Shown: positions 44,644 to 53,553 of the stretch, piece by piece | Layout of the letters: each line of letters starts with the position of its first letter | Numbering within the stretch: the stretch's first letter is position 1 | Origin: Bifidobacterium vansinderenii | GTDB taxonomy: Bacteria; Actinomycetota; Actinomycetes; Actinomycetales; Bifidobacteriaceae | Direction: 5' to 3' | DNA length: 64,000 bases | NCBI RefSeq assembly: GCF_002234915.1 | Contig: NZ_NEWD01000007.1 | Coordinates: 62,001-126,000 of the forward strand | Notes under the pieces: model-generated | The model's database searches: none | What the model saw: only the letters and a program-made list of their open reading frames with translations | What the model was told of the DNA's origin: nothing | Position numbers and translations under genes: made by a program

Positions 44644-45366
44644 ATGAACGACTTTGAACTGCCATTCCCATGGAAAGAGGTTTCTCCTGCGGCCTCTGCG
44701 GATGCGACGGAGGTGCTTGGGAGGATCGGGGCGAGGAAGGATGAGTCCTATCGGGGTGATATCACCGAGGACAGCCTTCTGGAGCAGACCGCCGGGTGTC
44801 GACTCACCTATGCGGATATGACTGATGCCGATGTGATGCGGGATTCGATGATGACATTGCCGAAGTCCGCACGTTCCTACTATGTGATGGGGCATCGGTG
44901 GGTGCGCATCAAAAACATGGAAAACGATGTGGAAGTCATGCTGCGGTTGCAGTCTCGAATGCCCGAGTCGAAGGAGATCTACATCTCTGCCATCGTGGTG
45001 CCGTTCCAGCAAGGTCGGGAGATGAATGGAGCGGATCTGCGCGACGTGCCGGTGGGCGCCATTGCGGCAGCGTATACGCGTCGAGAGCTGCAGGGGACCA
45101 TCAACGTCAACCGTACGTTTGCCCTTGGCGATGACATCAAGCGTGACCCGATGGAAAAACTACCCAAGCCATCGGGATCCGACCGTTTCCTTGCATTGGT
45201 CGGACGTCAGTACGATGCGTTGGAGGAGTCTCATCCTGGTGAAAGTATCGCGCGGCTGCTTGCCGAGCATAACGGCACCAAACTGCCCAATGCCCAGCGG
45301 TGGATCGCCACGGCCCGCAAGCGCGGATTCTTGACGCCGGTGGCCAGGGGACAGCGCAAACGATAG
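44644..45366 (+). CDS. Hypothetical protein with a helix-turn-helix-like C-terminus
   Basis: 240 residues. The N-terminal 190 residues (LLEQTAGCRLTYADMTDADV, YYVMGHRWVRIKNMENDVEV) match no family I know. The last 40 (IARLLAEHNGTKLPNAQRWI, then a basic tail) look like a helix-turn-helix used by small actinobacterial regulators. No strong ribosome site precedes 44644, and an upstream ATG at 44626 is possible. Its 3' end is duplicated at 42407. It is divergent from the toxin-like operon across a 150-bp AT-rich spacer. Confidence 0.55.
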   Translation: MNDFELPFPWKEVSPAASADATEVLGRIGARKDESYRGDITEDSLLEQTAGCRLTYADMTDADVMRDSMMTLPKSARSYYVMGHRWVRIKNMENDVEVMLRLQSRMPESKEIYISAIVVPFQQGREMNGADLRDVPVGAIAAAYTRRELQGTINVNRTFALGDDIKRDPMEKLPKPSGSDRFLALVGRQYDALEESHPGESIARLLAEHNGTKLPNAQRWIATARKRGFLTPVARGQRKR

Positions 45367-45456
45367 GGGGCTCTTTGCTCTGATGGGCGCGGGACGGGGC
45401 GGTTCGCGGTCCCGCGCTTTTTCGTACCGATCTCGGAGCGGGGATTGATCTTTCGG

Positions 45457-45649
45457 GCAATCGTTGAGTTCTGTGCGGAAAACGGGGGAGTGCGAACATC
45501 TATCCCCGAGTTCTGTGCGCTCAAACCGCGCAATCCGGAGTATGGGCGTTGGAATTTCAACGCCCATACTCCGACTCCCGGCATTTCGGCGCACAGAACT
45601 CGGGGATAGGTGTCTGCAGGGGGATGGAATCCGCACAGAACTCGCAGTT
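45457..45649. repeat. Nested four-motif palindromic element (R4), copy 4
   Basis: GAGTTCTGTGC motifs at 45457-45478 and 45500-45520 face GCACAGAACTCG motifs at 45589-45609 and 45631-45649. The central stem is GGAGTATGGGCGTTGGAA with its complement. It lies between the island and the nitroreductase gene; no gene is seen in 45367-45856. Confidence 0.8.
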
Positions 45650-45856
45650 AGGTGGGTTCTCGTGATTCGTTTCCGCGTTTCGACGCATGAGACTCCTATA
45701 GTGGTGGCCCGAAGACGCCAATGCGAAGCGGGATGCCAGAGGGGAGTTTGTGTCGAGCATGCCGGGCCGTTGACGTCAGTGATGGGAACCATCGTGGGGG
45801 ATCCATGGGGACTATGGGCGAATCCTGCGGTGGCATAACGACAAAAGGGGAACGCC

Positions 45857-46369
45857 ATGGAATTCATGGACGTCGTACGTGAACGATACGCATGCCGCAA
45901 GTATGAGGACCGGCCGGTCGACCAGTCCGATCTCGATGCGATTCTGGAGGCGGGCCGTCTGGCACCGACCTCCACCGACCAGCAGGAGCAGCATGTGTAC
46001 GTCATCCGGTTCGAATCCGGTCTGGAGAAGATCGACGCGCTGAGCGAATGTCGGTACGGTGCGCCGCTGGTGCTGATGATCACGTACGACAAGACTGACG
46101 TGTACGAATACCCCGGCGGCAAGTACGACTCCGGCGTGGAGGACGCGTCCATCGCCGTGACCCACATGATGCTCGAGGCCACGGAACGCGGTGTGGGCAG
46201 CTGCTGGGTCAACGTGTTCGACCCGGACAAGGTGAAGGCGGCGTTCAATCTGCCTGAGAAGGAGCAGGTCGTGGCCATGCTGGACCTGGGGTATCCGGCC
46301 GCCGATGCCAGGCCGTCGGCCAAGCATGATCATCGCAAGCTGATCTCGGAGCTCGTCACGTACCTGTGA
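45857..46369 (+). CDS. Nitroreductase-family FMN protein
   Basis: 170 residues, a short member of the nitroreductase fold (FMN- and NAD(P)H-dependent reductases). MEFMDVVRERYACRKYEDRPVD is the classic start with the FMN-phosphate-binding Arg; LEAGRLAPTSTDQQEQHVYV is the second contact. GVGSCWVNVFDP and VAMLDLGYP are the usual C-terminal segments. It is cytoplasmic and probably dimeric. The substrate is unknown. AAGGGGA precedes the ATG. Confidence 0.85.
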   Translation: MEFMDVVRERYACRKYEDRPVDQSDLDAILEAGRLAPTSTDQQEQHVYVIRFESGLEKIDALSECRYGAPLVLMITYDKTDVYEYPGGKYDSGVEDASIAVTHMMLEATERGVGSCWVNVFDPDKVKAAFNLPEKEQVVAMLDLGYPAADARPSAKHDHRKLISELVTYL

Positions 46370-46502
46370 CGGGGGTTTCATGATCGCCGGCGGGATTCGC
46401 GATCGACGCCTCCGGTGAGGTGGCGCCCGATGCGGCGGATTCCGCCTTTTTGCAAAACCCGGTTTGCCGTGGTGTGATCGTGGTGTACACTGGAGATGTT
46501 TT

Positions 46503-46516
46503 TGAAACCGGTTTCA
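46503..46516 (+). promoter_or_regulatory. LacI-type operator TGAAACCGGTTTCA
   Basis: A perfect 14-bp palindrome, 80 bp before the first gene of the glycosidase operon and identical to the site at 55116. A TTGACA-like box overlaps its downstream flank. Confidence 0.7.
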
Positions 46517-46595
46517 ATATTGGGTTGACAGAGATGCCGATATTGATAACCGAATGAACGAAACCTCAGCAACGAGGCTTAGGAAAGGATTTGCT

Positions 46596-47486
46596 ATGGC
46601 TTGGGAACTGGCAGCAAGCACGCTCGGTGCACCGTACGACACGATGGATGAGCTCGCCAAGACCTTCACTGAAACCGGTGTAACGAAGATTGAGGTCGCG
46701 GTCGGCGATGAAATGAAATTCACCATGACCTCCACCGACGACGAACTCAAGGCCATGCGCGACGAACTCGCCGAAAAGGCCAACGTCTCCATCTTCTCCG
46801 TGGACTCTCGCGTGCAGGTGTGCAACCCCGACCGCACCGAGGACGAACTGCTGGAAAGCCTGGAACACTGCCTGCACATGGCCGACGTGCTCGGCGCCCA
46901 GTACGTGCGCGTGTTCCCGACCGCCCCGCTCGACCCGTGCTGGACTCCTGACCGTCTGCCCGGTCTCGCCCTGCCCGACGGCCAGAACCTCGCCGGCATC
47001 TCCAAGCGCGGTGCCGCCATCATTGTCAAGGCTCTGCCGCTGGCCGACAAGCTCGGCGTGCAGCCGCTGCTCGAGACCCACGACTCGCACACCAACGGCG
47101 AGCGCAACGCCATGATCCACGCCGAGATCGATCGCCTGGCCCCGGGCAACCGCGTCGGCAGCATCTGGGATCTGGCCCACCCGTGGCGCGTGGGCGAGGA
47201 CCCGGTGACCACGTTCGAGTACATCGGCCAGTACATCGCGAACGGCCGCGGTCTGGTGCAGATCAAGGATTGCGCGTTCCCCGGCGACCAGACCCCGGTG
47301 CTGCAGGGCACCGGCCGCGTGCCGCTGGCCAAGTGCTGCCGTCTGCTGAAGAATGGCGGCTACACCGGTCCGCTGTCGCTGGAGTGGGAGCGTCGCTGGT
47401 ACCCCGAGGTCGCGCCGCTCAAGGACGCGCTCGTGGCCGCGCAGAACGCCATCGACAACCTGCCGCTCGACGCCCAGCTGGCGTAG
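46596..47486 (+). CDS. Sugar phosphate isomerase/epimerase-type TIM barrel
   Basis: 296 residues of the xylose-isomerase-like (AP endonuclease family 2) fold. Likely metal ligands sit in PLLETHDSH, GSIWDLAHPW, GLVQIKD and LSLEWERRW. The N-terminus MAWELAASTLGAPYDTMDEL is usual. It is cytoplasmic. The ATG at 46596 has AAAGGAT upstream. It leads an operon with GH28, GH36 and GH43 enzymes, so it probably isomerises or epimerises a released sugar. A different member of the same fold ends the second operon at 59447. Confidence 0.8.
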   Translation: MAWELAASTLGAPYDTMDELAKTFTETGVTKIEVAVGDEMKFTMTSTDDELKAMRDELAEKANVSIFSVDSRVQVCNPDRTEDELLESLEHCLHMADVLGAQYVRVFPTAPLDPCWTPDRLPGLALPDGQNLAGISKRGAAIIVKALPLADKLGVQPLLETHDSHTNGERNAMIHAEIDRLAPGNRVGSIWDLAHPWRVGEDPVTTFEYIGQYIANGRGLVQIKDCAFPGDQTPVLQGTGRVPLAKCCRLLKNGGYTGPLSLEWERRWYPEVAPLKDALVAAQNAIDNLPLDAQLA

Positions 47487-47526
47487 GGCAAGTAGAGCGA
47501 TAGGAGTCGTCGGCAAGACGGAATCG

Positions 47527-47660
47527 GATCCCTCCCTCAGTCACGCGTTGGCGTGACAGCTCCCTCCCATGGAGGGAGCACGGTGAGGGAACCGTCAACT
47601 CCCCTCAAATCATGAGGGGAGCCGGCTGATTTGCTGGCTCCCCTCGCTGAGGCCGAGTCC
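47527..47660. repeat. REP-B hairpins inside the glycosidase operon
   Basis: Elements with GGATCCCTCCCTCAGTC and CTCCCATGGAGGGAGC stems, followed by degenerate CTCCCCTC copies and a partial copy at 47767. They separate the isomerase from the GH28 gene by 342 bp. Confidence 0.7.
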
Positions 47661-47828
47661 GTCAAATCAACGCCAAGGCGCATATAGGACTCAGGCGAGC
47701 CGACAGGCGAGCCAGACAATCGCGGCCGAAGGCGTCCATTCTTGCTGGACGAGCCGTCGGCCGTAAGGCTGACTGAGGGAGCCGGCAGCCTCCTCGCACC
47801 ACATCACACAACACTAAGGAACCTTTCA

Positions 47829-49208
47829 ATGACGATTGATCCCCGTACCTACGGCGCCAAGGCGGACGGCACGACCAACGACGCCGCGGCCATCCAGCAG
47901 GCCATCGACGCGTGCGAGGTGAACGGCGGCGGCACGGTCCGGCTGACCGACGGCGCGTTCCTCTCCGGCACGCTGTTCCTGAAGTCAAACGTGTACCTCA
48001 ACGTCGCCGCGTCGGCAAGACTCGTCGCCAGCCCGAACATCGCCGACTACTCGCCGAACGTGCACCACAACCGTTATCGCAACGAGACGAACATCGATCG
48101 TTGCTTCATCTACGCCGAGGACGCGCACGACTTCGGTCTGATCGGCCATGGCATGATCGAGGGCCAGGCCGAGGCGTTCCCCAACGAGGGGTCGATCTAC
48201 CGTCCGATGATGATCCGCGTGCTGCGCTGCTCCAACGTACATATCGAGAACCTGCGCCTGTACAACGCGGCCGCATGGACCACCGCGTTCCTCGACAGCG
48301 AATACATCTGGGTGCGCGGCGTGGACATCAAGAACGACAAGCACTACAACGGCGACGGCCTCGACTTCGACGGCTGCGCGCACGTGTTCGTCTCCGACTG
48401 CTACGTGCGCGGCACCGACGACAACTTCTGCCTGCAGGCCAGCAGCAAGGCGCTGCCCGTGCACGACGTCCACGTGACCAACTGCGAGTTCTCCGGCATC
48501 TGCGCCGGCATCCGCATCGGCCTGAAGTCGATCGGCGACATCCGCAGCGTCACGATCAGCAACTGCACGTTCGACCGCGTGTGGCGTGAGGGCATTAAGA
48601 TCGAAAGCACCGAGGGCGGCACGATCAGCGACATCAGCGTCAGCAACATCGTGATGCGCAACGTCACCCGTCCGATCTTCGTGATCCTCAACAACCGTTT
48701 CGAACCGGACGAATTTGGTACGTCGATCGAACTTAATCATGTGCCGGCGATCGGACATCTGGAAAACGTTGATATTTCACATCTGACGGCGGTCGACGAC
48801 GAGGAGATGGCCAACACGCACATGCGTTTCACCGACGACGTGATGGGCTCGCCGCGCTTCAACGGCATCCGTTTCGACGCGGCCGACGGCCATTCGATCA
48901 GCGGCGTGACGCTCAGCGACATCCGCTACACGTTCATCGGCGGCGTGACCAAGGCCGACATTCCGTCCGACGACGAGTATCCGAAGGTGCTCGACCGACT
49001 GGTCGCGCCGCACGGCAAATCCAGTGAAAACTATTATCCCGACTGGTCGCGCACGTCGTTCATGGATCTGCGCAACGTGGCCGACCTGCAGCTGCGCAAC
49101 ATCCGACTGAAGACGCTGCGCGACGACGAGCGTCCCGCGATCCTCACCGACGGCTGCGACGACATGGTCGCCGACAACATCCGCGTCAACGGAAAGGCGT
49201 GGGCGTGA
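47829..49208 (+). CDS. GH28-family glycosidase (polygalacturonase-like)
   Basis: 459 residues, no signal peptide, so it acts on imported oligosaccharides. It has the start TYGAKADGTTNDAAAIQQAID and the beta-helix turns typical of GH28. The catalytic region carries NGDGLDFDG and RGTDDNFCLQ, followed by CAGIRIGLKS and REGIKIES, equivalents of the D, DD, GHG and RIK motifs. The GHG His is not obvious, which suggests an exo-acting or divergent member (rhamno- or xylogalacturonan). The ATG at 47829 follows AAGGA by 8 nt. Confidence 0.8.
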   Translation: MTIDPRTYGAKADGTTNDAAAIQQAIDACEVNGGGTVRLTDGAFLSGTLFLKSNVYLNVAASARLVASPNIADYSPNVHHNRYRNETNIDRCFIYAEDAHDFGLIGHGMIEGQAEAFPNEGSIYRPMMIRVLRCSNVHIENLRLYNAAAWTTAFLDSEYIWVRGVDIKNDKHYNGDGLDFDGCAHVFVSDCYVRGTDDNFCLQASSKALPVHDVHVTNCEFSGICAGIRIGLKSIGDIRSVTISNCTFDRVWREGIKIESTEGGTISDISVSNIVMRNVTRPIFVILNNRFEPDEFGTSIELNHVPAIGHLENVDISHLTAVDDEEMANTHMRFTDDVMGSPRFNGIRFDAADGHSISGVTLSDIRYTFIGGVTKADIPSDDEYPKVLDRLVAPHGKSSENYYPDWSRTSFMDLRNVADLQLRNIRLKTLRDDERPAILTDGCDDMVADNIRVNGKAWA

Positions 49209-49299
49209 GGGGTGCTGCTCCCCTCAGTCGGCAATGATTCGGATGAAACAAGGAATACGAACACAAGGAACACGAACACAAGGAGCGTGAGGAACACAC

Positions 49300-51459
49300 A
49301 TGCGAACGATTCTTCTGCAGGCCACCGTGGGCGGGACCGCGGCCGTGTATCGCCGCGACACCGAAACCGGCATCGTCGAACTGCTGCTCGTACCGGCCGA
49401 CGTGTTCGGCGATGACGGGAGCATCGACGCCGCCCTGCGCGACGACTGCGCCGCCGAACCGCTCGTACAGGCCAAGATCATCGGCGACGACTACCCGTTC
49501 GGCTTCTCGCAGGGCCGCACCATGCGCAACTCGCAGACCGTGGCGCGCATGGAGTTCGGCAAGCCGCGCGCGCTCGCCGACGACAACGGCGTGACCACCG
49601 TGACCACGCGCATCGACGACCCGCGCGGCTGGCACTACGAGCACGTGCTCACCATGACCCCGCTCAGCCGGGCCGTGGAGATTCACACGTCCGTGGTCAA
49701 CGACTCCGCCGAGCTGATCACGTTCGAGATGCTCTCCAGCTTCACGCTCGGCTCGCTCTCCCCGTTCGCCACGGGACTGGACCCGGAGAACCTGACGCTG
49801 CACCGCATGCGTAGTACGTGGAGCGCCGAGGGCCGGCTGCTCTCCCAGCCGGTCGAGGATCTGGAGCTCGAGCCCAGCTGGCAGCGATTCTCCGCCAACT
49901 CTGTGCGTTTCGGCTCGGTCGGCAGCTTCCCCGTACGTGAATGGGTGCCGTTCGTGGGAATCACCGACCGGCGCGCCGGCGTGACCTGGGCCGCGGCCAC
50001 CACGCACGCGTCCAGCTGGCAGATCGAAGTCTACCGCCGCGACGAGGGACTGAGCCTGTCCGGCGGCATCGCCGACCGCGAGTTCGGCCAGTGGACGCAC
50101 ACCGTGAAGCCGGGCGAGCGCTTCGACGCGCCCAAGGCCGTGCTCGCCGTGGTGCGCGGCGACGTGAACCTGGCCGCGCAGGCCGTGGCCGGTAACGTGC
50201 GACAGTACGTGCACACGCCCGAATCCGAGCGGCATCTGCCGATCATCTTCAACGAGTTCTGCTCCACGTGGGGCGTGCCCACCGAGAAGAGCGTGCTCGA
50301 ACAGCTCGACGCGGTCAAGGCGCTCGGCGTGGAATACTTCGTCATCGATGCCGGATGGTTCGACGACACCGCGTTCGAGGCGGCCAGCCGATTCGGCAAG
50401 TGGGAGGTCAGCAAGACCGCGTTCCCGCATGGATTGAAGCCCGTCGTCGATGCGATTCATGCGGCCGGCATGAAGGCCGGCATCTGGTTTGAGTTCGAGA
50501 TCGCCGGACGCCAGGAGCCCGACTGCTTCAACAAAACCGAATGGCTGCTCACGCGCGACGGACTGCCCATCACGTCCGGCAACCGCCGCTGGTGGGACAT
50601 GCGCAACCCCGACGTGCGGGACTACCTTGCGCATAGGGTCATCGACATGCTGCGCGACAACGGGTTCGACTACATGAAGGTCGACTACAACGACACGATC
50701 GGCGTGGGCTGCGAGACGCCAGGCGATCCGACCGCATCGCTGGGCGACGGCCTGTACTCGCAGATCCAGGCGTCGCAGGACTTCTTCCGTCGCATCCGCC
50801 GCGAACTGCCGGACCTCATGATCGAGATCTGCGCGTCCGGCGGCCACCGACTCGTGCAGTCGTTCATGGAGATCGGCGCCATGGCCAGCTTCTCCGACGC
50901 GCACGAGTGCGACGAGATCCCCGTGATCGCCGCGAACATGCACCGCATGATCCTGCCGCGCCAGTCGCAGATCTGGGCCGTGGTGCGCGACGAGGAACCG
51001 ACGAGCAAACTGTACTATCAGATCTGCTCCGGACTGCTCGGCCGCCTCTGCTTCTCCGGCGACGCAAACGCGTTCTCCGGCGAAAAGAACGACGTGATCC
51101 ACAACGGCGTCGACTTCTACCGTGCGGCCGCGCCGATCATCGACCACGGCGTAAGCGAATGGCACGGGTCCGAACTCGGCAGCTACCGTCATCCGCGCGG
51201 ATGGCAGGCGATCGTGCGCCGCGGCGAGCACGGCACCGACGCGCAGGGCCGTACGCTCGTGGTGCTGCACACGTTCCATGACGCACCGGAGAACGTGACG
51301 ATCTCGCTGGACGAGGCAAACGACGGTGACGCGAAGTCCGGTTTCGCCGACGTCATCGCCCGCGCGTTCCACCGCAACGGCATCGACGTGACGCTCGCCG
51401 ACGGCACGCTGACCGTCTCCGGCCTGACCGACTTCGACGGTGTGGCCGTATTACTGTGA
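49300..51459 (+). CDS. GH36 alpha-galactosidase-type enzyme
   Basis: 719 residues, cytoplasmic. A beta-sandwich N-terminal domain precedes a TIM barrel with VIDAGWFDD, MKVDYND (nucleophile Asp), IEICASGGHRLV and SDAHECDEIPV (acid/base Asp), followed by an antiparallel C-terminal domain. This pattern is GH36. It would release terminal alpha-galactose or a related sugar. An AAGGAGCG site precedes the ATG. It is third in the operon, 91 bp after the GH28 gene and 21 bp before the GH43 gene. Confidence 0.88.
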   Translation: MRTILLQATVGGTAAVYRRDTETGIVELLLVPADVFGDDGSIDAALRDDCAAEPLVQAKIIGDDYPFGFSQGRTMRNSQTVARMEFGKPRALADDNGVTTVTTRIDDPRGWHYEHVLTMTPLSRAVEIHTSVVNDSAELITFEMLSSFTLGSLSPFATGLDPENLTLHRMRSTWSAEGRLLSQPVEDLELEPSWQRFSANSVRFGSVGSFPVREWVPFVGITDRRAGVTWAAATTHASSWQIEVYRRDEGLSLSGGIADREFGQWTHTVKPGERFDAPKAVLAVVRGDVNLAAQAVAGNVRQYVHTPESERHLPIIFNEFCSTWGVPTEKSVLEQLDAVKALGVEYFVIDAGWFDDTAFEAASRFGKWEVSKTAFPHGLKPVVDAIHAAGMKAGIWFEFEIAGRQEPDCFNKTEWLLTRDGLPITSGNRRWWDMRNPDVRDYLAHRVIDMLRDNGFDYMKVDYNDTIGVGCETPGDPTASLGDGLYSQIQASQDFFRRIRRELPDLMIEICASGGHRLVQSFMEIGAMASFSDAHECDEIPVIAANMHRMILPRQSQIWAVVRDEEPTSKLYYQICSGLLGRLCFSGDANAFSGEKNDVIHNGVDFYRAAAPIIDHGVSEWHGSELGSYRHPRGWQAIVRRGEHGTDAQGRTLVVLHTFHDAPENVTISLDEANDGDAKSGFADVIARAFHRNGIDVTLADGTLTVSGLTDFDGVAVLL

Positions 51460-51480
51460 TTTCATGACAAAGGAGTGCAT

Positions 51481-53223
51481 ATGACCACGATGATCCACAA
51501 TCCGATCCTGCCGGGCTTCCACCCGGACTCCAGCGCCCTGCGCGTGGACGACGACTACTACATCGCCACATCCACCTTCGAATGGTGGCCGGGCATCGAC
51601 ATCTACCATTCCAAGGACCTCGTCAACTGGGAGTGGGTCGCCTCGCCGGTGAACCGCGAATCCCAGGTGAACCTGCTCGGCAACTACGACTCCGGCTCCC
51701 TGTGGGCGCCGCACCTGAGCTACGCCGACGGCAAGTTCTGGCTCGTCTACACGGACGTGAAGACCTACGCGCCGTTCAAGGACACGCTCAACTACGTGAT
51801 CACCGCGCCGAGCATCACCGGACCGTGGAGCGAACCGCACTTCCTGACCGCGTCTGGCTTCGACCCGGCCATCTTCCACGACGACGACGGCCGCAAGTGG
51901 TTCCTCAACATGCTCTACGACTACCGTCCCGGCCACGAGCTGTTCGCCGGCACCGTGATCCAGGAGTTCGACCCCAGCACCATGAAGCTGGTGGGGGAGC
52001 GCAAGCACTTTTACAAGGGCACCAAGCTCGGCGTGTGCGAGGGGCCGCAGATTCTTAAGCGCAACGGCTGGTACTACCTGCTGTGCGCGGCCGGCGGCAC
52101 CGGCTACATGCATGCCGCCACCGTGGCCCGCGCCCGCACGCTCGAAGGCCCGTTCGAGGACTCGCCGTACACGTCGCTGCTCACCGCGCGCGACGAGCCG
52201 ACCAACCCGCTGCAGAAGTCGGGCCACTGCTGCTTCCTTGAGATCGGCGACGAATGGTACGTGACCCAGATCTGCGGCCGTCCGCTCACCGAACGCGGCA
52301 ACTGCACGCTCGGCCGCGAGACCGGCATCCAGAAGATCTACTGGACCGAGGACGGCTGGCCGCGCTTGGAGAACAACACCATCAGCCCCGACCTCGACGT
52401 GCCCGCCCCGAAGATCTCGCAGGGCGTGGTGCAGAAGATGGACCACTCCGAACGCATCGACTTCTCCGCTCCGGTCGTGCCCGCGGGTGAGGGGATTGCC
52501 GACGTTCCTTCCACTGGCCTTCCCCTCGGGGGGAAGGTGTCGGCGCAGCCGACGGATGAGGGGGGCAAGGACTCCGGCAAGGCTCCGGCTCCCCTCACCT
52601 CCGTCACCGACCCGGCCATCCCGCCGAGCCTCAAGACCCTGCGCACCGCGCTCGTCGCCGGCGAGGACTACAGTCTCACCGCCCGTCCCGGCTGGCTGCG
52701 CCTTTACGGCGGGCAGTCCCTGCGCTCGCAGCACCGTCAGAGCCTGTTCGCCCGCCGCTGGGAGCACTTCGACTTCGACGCCGAAACCGTGATCGACTTC
52801 GATCCGAAGAACTTCCAGCAGCTCGCCGGACTGATTCTCTACTACGACACCCAGAACTGGATCTACGCGTGCGTCACCTTCGACACCGAGGGCACCGACA
52901 CCCGCGTGCTGCAGATCCTGCGCTGCGACCACGAGAACCTGGAATACGGCTGCGAGCAGGTGGAGATTCCCGGCACCGACCCGGTGAAGCTGCACGTAGA
53001 GGTGCGCGGCGCCGTCGCACGGTTCTCCTACGCGCTGGGAGACGGCGAACTTCAGCCGCTCGGCGGCGACCAGCCCGCCGACCACATCAGCGACGACTAC
53101 GTGGAGCGCACGATCAAGGGTTGCGCGTTCACCGGCGCCATGCTCGGCATCTGCGCCCAGGACATGGACGCCCACGGCTCCCACGCCGACTTCCAGTACC
53201 TCGACTACGTCGAACGGCACTGA
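51481..53223 (+). CDS. GH43 beta-xylosidase/arabinofuranosidase with an in-frame REP insertion
   Basis: 580 residues. The five-bladed propeller starts NPILPGFHPDSSALRVDDDYY (catalytic base Asp), with DPAIFHDDDGRKWF and VCEGPQIL (general acid Glu). A C-terminal beta-sandwich (about 400-578) completes the GH43 subfamily 11/12-type design, usual for xylosidases. Between the domains, residues about 340-375 are encoded by a REP-A element read in frame. The ATG at 51481 has AAAGGAG 5 nt upstream; a GTG six bases earlier overlaps that site and is unlikely. It ends at a strong terminator. Confidence 0.85.
   Translation: MTTMIHNPILPGFHPDSSALRVDDDYYIATSTFEWWPGIDIYHSKDLVNWEWVASPVNRESQVNLLGNYDSGSLWAPHLSYADGKFWLVYTDVKTYAPFKDTLNYVITAPSITGPWSEPHFLTASGFDPAIFHDDDGRKWFLNMLYDYRPGHELFAGTVIQEFDPSTMKLVGERKHFYKGTKLGVCEGPQILKRNGWYYLLCAAGGTGYMHAATVARARTLEGPFEDSPYTSLLTARDEPTNPLQKSGHCCFLEIGDEWYVTQICGRPLTERGNCTLGRETGIQKIYWTEDGWPRLENNTISPDLDVPAPKISQGVVQKMDHSERIDFSAPVVPAGEGIADVPSTGLPLGGKVSAQPTDEGGKDSGKAPAPLTSVTDPAIPPSLKTLRTALVAGEDYSLTARPGWLRLYGGQSLRSQHRQSLFARRWEHFDFDAETVIDFDPKNFQQLAGLILYYDTQNWIYACVTFDTEGTDTRVLQILRCDHENLEYGCEQVEIPGTDPVKLHVEVRGAVARFSYALGDGELQPLGGDQPADHISDDYVERTIKGCAFTGAMLGICAQDMDAHGSHADFQYLDYVERH
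52508..52562 (+). repeat. REP-A element inside the GH43 coding sequence
   Basis: CTTCCCCTCGGGGGGAAG followed by GTGTCGGCGCAGCCGACGG and ATGAGG is the intergenic REP-A consensus, here translated as part of the interdomain linker (GLPLGGKVSAQPTDEGG). Confidence 0.85.
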
Positions 53224-53238
53224 TTCGCTAGTTCTCAA

Positions 53239-53289
53239 ACGGACGATCCCGACACCTTCTTCGGAAAGTGTCGGGATCGTCCGTTTTTT
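53239..53289 (+). terminator. Terminator of the glycosidase operon
   Basis: A 16-bp stem (ACGGACGATCCCGACA with its complement) with a 14-nt loop, followed by a T6 run. A second large inverted repeat (CGGTTCACAAAT arms, 53351-53374 and 53405-53428) lies between it and the MFS gene. Confidence 0.9.
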
Positions 53290-53553
53290 GTGTGGATTTG
53301 TGCATGTCGATATGAGATATGTGCGGTTAAGTTGTATTCCTCCGGAATGGCGGTTCACAAATACGAGATACCCGATTCGACGTACGGGTTTTCAACGGTG
53401 CTTCCCGGGTATCGCGCATTTGTGAACCGCTTCCCGGAAGAGTTCGCACGAGGTGCGAGGATATAGCGGTCGGATCGGAGAAAGAGAGGTGACCGATCCG
53501 ACCGGTTAGGGGAGGGGAGTTAGTCCTCCCAGTCCGGTGAATGCCGGACGGAT

